Below, one piece after another: positions 59,282-64,000 of a DNA stretch of 64,000 nucleotides. Location of the stretch: NCBI GenBank assembly GCA_038209365.1, contig JBBQXS010000017.1, forward strand, positions 1 through 64,000. Direction: 5' to 3'. The first letter of the stretch is position 1. Each line of letters opens with the position of its first letter. Made by a program: the position numbers and the translations under genes. Origin of the DNA: DASQHW01 sp038209365 (lineage in GTDB: Bacteria; Actinomycetota; Acidimicrobiia; IMCC26256; PALSA-610). The notes below the pieces were generated by a model. The model was not told the DNA's origin. It saw only the letters and a program-made list of their open reading frames with translations, and ran no database searches.

Positions 59282-60178
59282 GTGGGTGCACTCGACGGCA
59301 AGGTGATCGCGGTGACCGGCGCGGGACGCGGTATCGGGCGGGCCGTCGCGCTCGCGTCGGCGGCCGAAGGCGCGGCGGTCGTCGTGAACGACTATGGCGT
59401 TTCGGTCGACGGCGAGGAACCCGCGAGCGAGGTCGCGAACGGGGTCGTCGCCGAGATCAGCGACGCGGGAGGTCGCGCGGCCGCGAATGCGAACTCGGTC
59501 ACGACGATGGACGGCGGCGCGTCGATCGTGCAGCAGGCGATCGACACCTTCGGTCGCATCGACGGCGTCGTGTGTGTCGCCGGGATACTCCGCGAGCGCA
59601 TGCTCTTCAACATGTCCGAGGACGAGTGGGACCCGGTCATCGAGACCCATCTGAAGGGAACGTTCACGGTGTTCCGTGCCGCGGCGCCGGTGTTCCGTGG
59701 GCAACGCAGCGGCACGATGATCGGCTTCACGTCGGGGGCGTTTGCCGCGAGCGTCGCGCAGGCGAACTACTCGGCGGCGAAAGGCGGCATCGTGTCGCTC
59801 GTGCGCAGCGCGGCGGCCGGCATGAACAAATACGGCGTCACCGCCAACTGCATCGCACCGGTCGCGAAGTCACGCATGTCGGGACAGGTGCCGTTCGGGC
59901 TCGAGATGGGTGAGCCCGAGGACGTCGCCCCGATGGTGTGCTTCTTGCTCTCCGACCACGCCCGCGACGTCACCGGCCAGATCTACACCGCAAACGGTGG
60001 CCGCATCGCGGTATGGAACCAGCCCGTCGAAGTGCGCGAGGTCCGCAAGGACGGTCGCTGGACGGTCGATGAGATTGCGGCACGTTTCGGCGAGGTCGGC
60101 CAGGAACCGATGCCGATCCTGGAGCGCCTGAAGGCAATGGAGAGTGCCGCGCAGAGCGGCGACACCCCCAACGCCTAA
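59282..60178 (+). CDS. Short-chain dehydrogenase/reductase
   Basis: This 298-residue NAD(P)-dependent enzyme of the same kind as that at 49361-50257 has VIAVTGAGRGIGRAVALASA, VCVAGILRERMLFNM, and SGAFAASVAQANYSAAKGG (active-site Ser, Tyr and Lys). NKYGVTANCIAPVAKSRM and a C-terminal extension to WNQPVEVREV follow. The GTG follows GGAGGT. Substrate probably an acyl-CoA or sugar alcohol. It is convergent with the leucine-dehydrogenase-like gene, whose stop lies in the same bases. Confidence 0.88.
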   Translation: MGALDGKVIAVTGAGRGIGRAVALASAAEGAAVVVNDYGVSVDGEEPASEVANGVVAEISDAGGRAAANANSVTTMDGGASIVQQAIDTFGRIDGVVCVAGILRERMLFNMSEDEWDPVIETHLKGTFTVFRAAAPVFRGQRSGTMIGFTSGAFAASVAQANYSAAKGGIVSLVRSAAAGMNKYGVTANCIAPVAKSRMSGQVPFGLEMGEPEDVAPMVCFLLSDHARDVTGQIYTANGGRIAVWNQPVEVREVRKDGRWTVDEIAARFGEVGQEPMPILERLKAMESAAQSGDTPNA

Positions 60179-61294
60179 TCCTTGAAGAGCTCGTGGCGGG
60201 CGACGAGCGCATCGCGCATCGCGCATCGCGGATGGCTCGCCCGGCCGGTACGGCCCACGTCGAACGGCGGCGATGCGCCGGCGCGCGAGCTCGTCGGCGG
60301 CGCGGGCCGACGTGAGGTGTTCCTCGCGTGCGATGGCGAAGACGTGCCGGGTGGTGGCCGCGATACGTGCCACTTCGGCGTATGCGCGATCGGCGGCATA
60401 GCCGCCGGGCGCCCACTCCTGCGCGATGTTGATGATGCCGCCGGCGTTCACGACGTAATCGGGCGCGTACACGATGCCGCGGGCCTCGAGTGCTTCCCCC
60501 GCATCGTCGTCGAGCAGCTGGTTGTTGGCGGCACCGCACACGACGGCGCACCGCAAATCGACAACGGACGCGCGCGTGAGCACACCTCCGAGCGCGCACG
60601 GCGCGAACACGTCGCAGTCCGCAGACATGACCTCGTCCGATGCGAGCACGGGGACACCGACGCCGCGTGCCTTGGGATCGTCGATGTCCCCGATCGCGAC
60701 GTGGGCGCCGGCGTCGACGAGCAAGCGGGCGAGGCACGCGCCCACGTGCCCGGCACCTTGCACGACGACGCGGCGACCCGCGAGCTCGCCGGAACCGAAC
60801 GCCGCCTCGCACGCGGCTCGCATGCCGTGCAGCACCCCGAACGCGGTGACCGGCGAGGGGTCGCCCGACCCGCCGCGGGCGGGATCGACACCCGTCACCC
60901 ACGGCGTCTCCCGCGCGATGCCGTCCATGTCGCGCTGGCTCGCGCCGACGTCTTCGGCTGCGAGATACCGCCCGCCGAGCACGTCGATCCAGCGGCCGAG
61001 CGATCGCAGGAACGCGTCACTGCGCGCCGCGTGGGGATCGTCCCAGAAGACGACCGCCTTGCCACCACCCTGGGGCAGGTCCGCCACCGCGGCCTTCATC
61101 GTCATCGCCTGCGACAGGCGCAGCGCGTCGGTGCGTGCGTCCTCTTCACGGGCGTAGCGCCAGAAACGGACGCCGCCGAGGGCGGGGCCCAGCACGGTGG
61201 AGTGGATCGCCACGATAGCCCGCAGGCCGACCGCGGGATCGGCGAAAGACGTCACCTGCTCGTGCTCGTAGTGCGTGTGCTCGTCGCGGAACAT
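60175..61294 (-). pseudogene. Leucine/phenylalanine dehydrogenase-like gene with a late frameshift
   Basis: The first 340 residues or so are a Glu/Leu/Phe/Val dehydrogenase: HSTVLGPALGGVRFWRYA, ADLPQGGGKAVVFWD (catalytic Lys), RYLAAEDVGASQRDMDGIA, VVVQGAGHVGACLARLL (NAD site) and DYVVNAGGIINIAQEW. Near 60262 an extra G shifts the frame. Without it the ending is AAFDVGRTGRASHPRCAMRD through ARHELFKD, the natural C-terminus with stop at 60175-60177. With it the frame continues for about 143 unrelated residues, antisense to the SDR gene, to 59870. The enzyme deaminates branched or aromatic amino acids. The shift may be a real mutation or a read error. Confidence 0.75.
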
Positions 61295-61317
61295 GGCTCC
61301 CAATACGCTACGGCGCG

Positions 61318-62196
61318 GTGGCAGGCATCACGTTGCGTCGGGGCGACTACGAGGCGACGTTCCGTCCCGACCTCGCGATGCTCTGTACGTCGCTGAAGTA
61401 CGCGGGAGACGAGTTCGTGGCCTTGCCGCGAACGCTCGCCGAGTTCAGAGCGGGCGCCGCGACCGGGATACCGCTCGTGCATCCATGGGTCAACCGGCTC
61501 GGCGATTGGAGATATGAGATCGCGGACCGGTCGGTGTCATTGTCGGGCGCGGTGCTCCCGGTGGACGGCAACGGCCTGCCGATCCACGGCAACCTCTTCG
61601 CGATCCCGTTCGATGTCGAGCGCGAGAACAACGCGGGAATCGTCGCGCACCTCGACTACGGGCTGCACCCGGATCGCCTGCGCGCGTTCCCCTTCCCGCA
61701 CGTCGTCTCCGTCGACGTCCGACTCGATGCCGATCGCGGCCTGACCATCGGTACCGAGGTACGGCCGACCGGCAACGCACCCGTGCCGATCTCATTCGGC
61801 TGGCACCCATACCTCAAACTTCCGCTCGGCGGCCGCCACGCGTGGGAGCTGCGTTGGCCCGCGTGCGCGCACGTCGAGGTCGACGAGCGCACGATCCCAA
61901 CTGGCGCGCGCCGGGCGCGGCCGGCCGAGTCCGCACCGATCGGTGGGCGTACGTTCGACGATCACTACGCGCTCGGGGACGACCGAACGTTCGTGGTCTC
62001 GGCCGCGGACCGTGCGTTGACCCTGCGCTTCGACGCCGCGTACCCCTACGCCCAGCTGTTCGTCCCCGCCCGGCGCCGGCTCGTCGCGATCGAACCGATG
62101 ACCGCAGAGATCGATGCACTCGGCCGCGGCACCGCTCCCCTGTGCGAACCGGGTGAGCGGTTCCGCGCGGAATTCACGATCGACGTGTCGCGATAA
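61318..62196 (+). CDS. Aldose 1-epimerase-like protein
   Basis: This 292-residue protein has a mutarotase-like beta-sandwich: HPWVNRLGDWRYEI (active-site Asn and Arg), GLPIHGNLF (His), PISFGWHPYLKLPLG (His-Pro), RTFDDHYAL and the C-terminal YAQLFVP with a Glu in AIEPMTAE. It interconverts alpha and beta anomers of hexoses or related sugars. GTG start. It is divergent from the dehydrogenase by 23 bp, and followed by a CoA-transferase gene. Confidence 0.85.
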   Translation: MAGITLRRGDYEATFRPDLAMLCTSLKYAGDEFVALPRTLAEFRAGAATGIPLVHPWVNRLGDWRYEIADRSVSLSGAVLPVDGNGLPIHGNLFAIPFDVERENNAGIVAHLDYGLHPDRLRAFPFPHVVSVDVRLDADRGLTIGTEVRPTGNAPVPISFGWHPYLKLPLGGRHAWELRWPACAHVEVDERTIPTGARRARPAESAPIGGRTFDDHYALGDDRTFVVSAADRALTLRFDAAYPYAQLFVPARRRLVAIEPMTAEIDALGRGTAPLCEPGERFRAEFTIDVSR

Positions 62197-62205
62197 CTTC
62201 CCGCC

Positions 62206-63324
62206 ATGCCCGGCGCCCTGGACGGCATCCGCATCCTCGACCTGTCATGGGGCATCGCCGGTCCGCTCGGCGTGCTGCTGCTCGCCGAGCAGGGTGCCGA
62301 CGTGATCAAGGTCGAACCGCCGGACGGTGACCCGTTCCGAGCCTACGACGGCGCCCGCGTGTGGAACCGCAGCCGCCGGTCGCTGACCGTCGACCTGAAA
62401 TCGGCACGAGGCAAGGACGTGTTCGACCGTCTGCTCGGCACCGCGGACGTGCTCGTCGAATCGTTCCGTCCCGGTGTGATGGAGCGGCTCGGCTTCGGCT
62501 ACGACCACGTGCACGCCCACCACCCGCGTGTCGTGTTCTTGTCGTGCCCGGCGTACCCGCCCGGGCACCGCTTCGCGCAACGACCGGGCTACGACGCGCT
62601 CGTGCAGGCAAGCAGCGGACAGATGTGGGAGCAGCCCGGCTGGCGGCTGGGGCCGATCTTCTTACACATGCCGATGCCGTCGATGGGCGCGTTCTATCTC
62701 GTCTCCACCGGGGTGCTCGCCGCGTTGTTCGCACGAGAGGAGACCGGGCGCGGTCAGCACGTCACCACGTCGTTGTTCGCGGGGGCCATGCTGTACACGA
62801 CACAGATCTGGCAGCACGTCGAGAAGGCGAACGCTCAGTTCCACGAGCTGATGGGCAAGTCGTACCCGCCCGGCATCCACCAGCAGATGATCTTCGAGTG
62901 CGCCGACGGGTGGGTGCACGCGTCGATCATGAGCGGCCTCACACCGACCAAGAGTCAGGACGAGATCCTCGGCATCGAGGAGGCTCCCGACGCGTTCACG
63001 TTCATGTCGCTGCCGGCCGAGGAGCGCGAGAAGTTCAATGCGCGTCGGCGCGAGAAGTTCAAGGAGTGGAAGCGCGATGAGATCGTCGCCGCGTTCCAGG
63101 CGCACAATCACGCGATCGAAGCCATCATCACGCCCGACGAGCAGTTCTCACACCCGCAGCTGATCGCGAACGGCATGGTGCAGACCATTGTCGATCCGGT
63201 CGTGGGCGAGACGACGCAGATCGGCACACCGCTGCACATGTTCGGCACGCCGACCGCGATCCAGGGCCCACAGCCCCTGCCGGGCGAGCACAACGATGAG
63301 ATCCTGAAGGAGCTCGGATTGTGA
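62206..63324 (+). CDS. CoA-transferase family III (CaiB/BaiF type)
   Basis: This 372-residue protein opens GIRILDLSWGIAGPLGVLLL, AEQGADVIKVEPPDGDPFRA, with the family catalytic Asp expected in the DALVQASSG region. RSRRSLTVDLKSARGKDVF, GYDALVQASSGQMWEQPG and GMVQTIVDPVVGETTQIGTP follow. Members transfer CoA between carboxylic acids by a covalent Asp intermediate. The following gene is a paralogue. The stop overlaps the next GTG. Confidence 0.9.
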   Translation: MPGALDGIRILDLSWGIAGPLGVLLLAEQGADVIKVEPPDGDPFRAYDGARVWNRSRRSLTVDLKSARGKDVFDRLLGTADVLVESFRPGVMERLGFGYDHVHAHHPRVVFLSCPAYPPGHRFAQRPGYDALVQASSGQMWEQPGWRLGPIFLHMPMPSMGAFYLVSTGVLAALFAREETGRGQHVTTSLFAGAMLYTTQIWQHVEKANAQFHELMGKSYPPGIHQQMIFECADGWVHASIMSGLTPTKSQDEILGIEEAPDAFTFMSLPAEEREKFNARRREKFKEWKRDEIVAAFQAHNHAIEAIITPDEQFSHPQLIANGMVQTIVDPVVGETTQIGTPLHMFGTPTAIQGPQPLPGEHNDEILKELGL

Positions 63325-64000
63325 GAGCACTCGAGGGTGTGCGGCTCGTCGACTTCGGCCAATACCTGGCCGGTCCCTTCGGCCCGATGATCATCGCTGA
63401 TCTGGGCGCCGAGGTGATCAAGGTCGAGCCGGTCACGGGCGACGGCATGCGCATGGCGGGCAAGCCCTTCTTCGGCTGCCAGCGAGGCAAGCGCGACATC
63501 GCCCTCAACATCAAGGACGAACGCGGTCTCGCAATCGCGCGCGAGCTCATTGCGACCGCGGACGTCGTCCATCACAACATGACCGCCGGTGTGGCAACCA
63601 AGCTCGGTATCGACTACGAGGCATGCCGGGCCGTGAAGCCGGACATCGTCTACTGCAACACGTGGGCATACGGCCTCGAGGGTCCGCTGGCGCGCTTCGG
63701 GGGACTCGATCCGCTGTACCAGGCGTCGTCCGGTCTCGAGCACGAGTCGGGTGCCGTGCGCGAAGGCAATACACCGATCTACTACCGGTTCGGCATGTGT
63801 GACGCGTCGAACGCGATGCTGTCGGTCGTCGCGGTCCTCTCGGCGCTCTATCACCGCAAGCGCACCGGCGAAGGACAAGAGGTGTGGACGTCACTGTTCG
63901 ACGGTGGCGCGATCTTCACGTCGGACGCGCACCTCGTGAACGGCACGCCGGCGACGCGGCCCCACCTCGACAAGGAGCTCGCCGGCGTCTCGGCGACCTA
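63321..64000 (+). CDS. CoA-transferase family III, N-terminal part (runs off the window)
   Basis: This partial protein has 226 residues within the window. GTG at 63321 overlaps the previous stop. It begins VRLVDFGQYLAGPFGPMIIA, DLGAEVIKVEPVTGDGMRMA, then CQRGKRDIALNIKDERG, and GGLDPLYQASSGL with the expected active-site Asp. A second family III CoA-transferase beside the first suggests a heteromeric enzyme or two related steps in acyl-CoA metabolism. Confidence 0.9.
   Translation, partial: MRALEGVRLVDFGQYLAGPFGPMIIADLGAEVIKVEPVTGDGMRMAGKPFFGCQRGKRDIALNIKDERGLAIARELIATADVVHHNMTAGVATKLGIDYEACRAVKPDIVYCNTWAYGLEGPLARFGGLDPLYQASSGLEHESGAVREGNTPIYYRFGMCDASNAMLSVVAVLSALYHRKRTGEGQEVWTSLFDGGAIFTSDAHLVNGTPATRPHLDKELAGVSAT

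Noticed and set aside
59870..60174. C-terminal extension of the leucine-dehydrogenase-like frame
   Set aside because: These residues are antisense to the SDR gene and arise from a frameshift. The natural end in the other frame is at 60175.
1..64000. CRISPR array
   Set aside because: No regularly spaced direct repeats with unique spacers were seen. The 50-bp and 18-bp arrays are pure tandem repeats without spacers.
1..64000. UGA reassignment to explain the in-frame UGA at 7410
   Set aside because: Many neighbouring genes end properly at TGA with overlaps to the next start, so UGA is a normal stop in this genome.

Overview
The window is a high-GC stretch of chromosome, most likely from an actinobacterium. 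The evidence is GTG-rich starts, many stop/start overlaps (ATGA, GTGA), an RsbU/RsbW/STAS partner-switching module, actinobacterial-type [NiFe]-hydrogenase genes and acyl-CoA enzyme operons. An Acidimicrobiia-like soil or freshwater lineage fits, but no taxonomic marker gene is present, so this is inference.

Layout. 1-957: the end of a 339-bp inverted-repeat element, then an IS6-family insertion sequence. 1684-7041: a complete peptide/nickel-type ABC importer (two permeases, a fused double ATPase, a lipoprotein binding protein). 7083-25785: a nearly continuous uptake [NiFe]-hydrogenase locus. It holds four MinD/CooC-like ATPases, small membrane proteins in two sets, small and large subunits (hhyS, hhyL), two maturation-protease-like proteins, a biotin-ligase-like protein, a TPR protein, a NifU-domain protein, two regulators, and hypC, hypD, a SIS-HypC fusion, a SIS protein, hypE and hypF. 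25945-34009: an accessory strip with a broken second IS6 copy split by the 339-bp repeat, frameshifted and truncated gene fragments, a large zinc-ribbon membrane protein, a recombinase-like plus DDE-transposase pair, and tRNA-Arg(CCT). 34300-64000: ordinary chromosome with a secreted protein, Nudix hydrolase, secreted hydrolase, oxidoreductase, aconitase, a stress-signalling module, a ROK kinase, a TetR-controlled diiron/acyl-CoA operon, threonine ammonia-lyase, a secreted propeller protein, a GH172-like protein, a leucine-dehydrogenase-like gene with a frameshift, aldose epimerase and two CoA-transferases.

How it works together. The importer just upstream may supply nickel. HypC/D/E/F build the Fe(CN)2CO group. 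No HypA or HypB is seen here, and CooC-like ATPases may take over nickel insertion. A protease trims the HhyL tail. HhyS has no export signal, so the enzyme should be cytoplasmic, with the small one-helix proteins as candidate membrane anchors.

The most striking observation is the first CooC-like gene (7083-7832). It is intact except for one in-frame UGA exactly at its cysteine metal-binding motif, followed 13 nt later by a perfect hairpin with a G-containing apical loop. This has the form of a bacterial selenocysteine insertion signal, although a simple nonsense mutation is not excluded.
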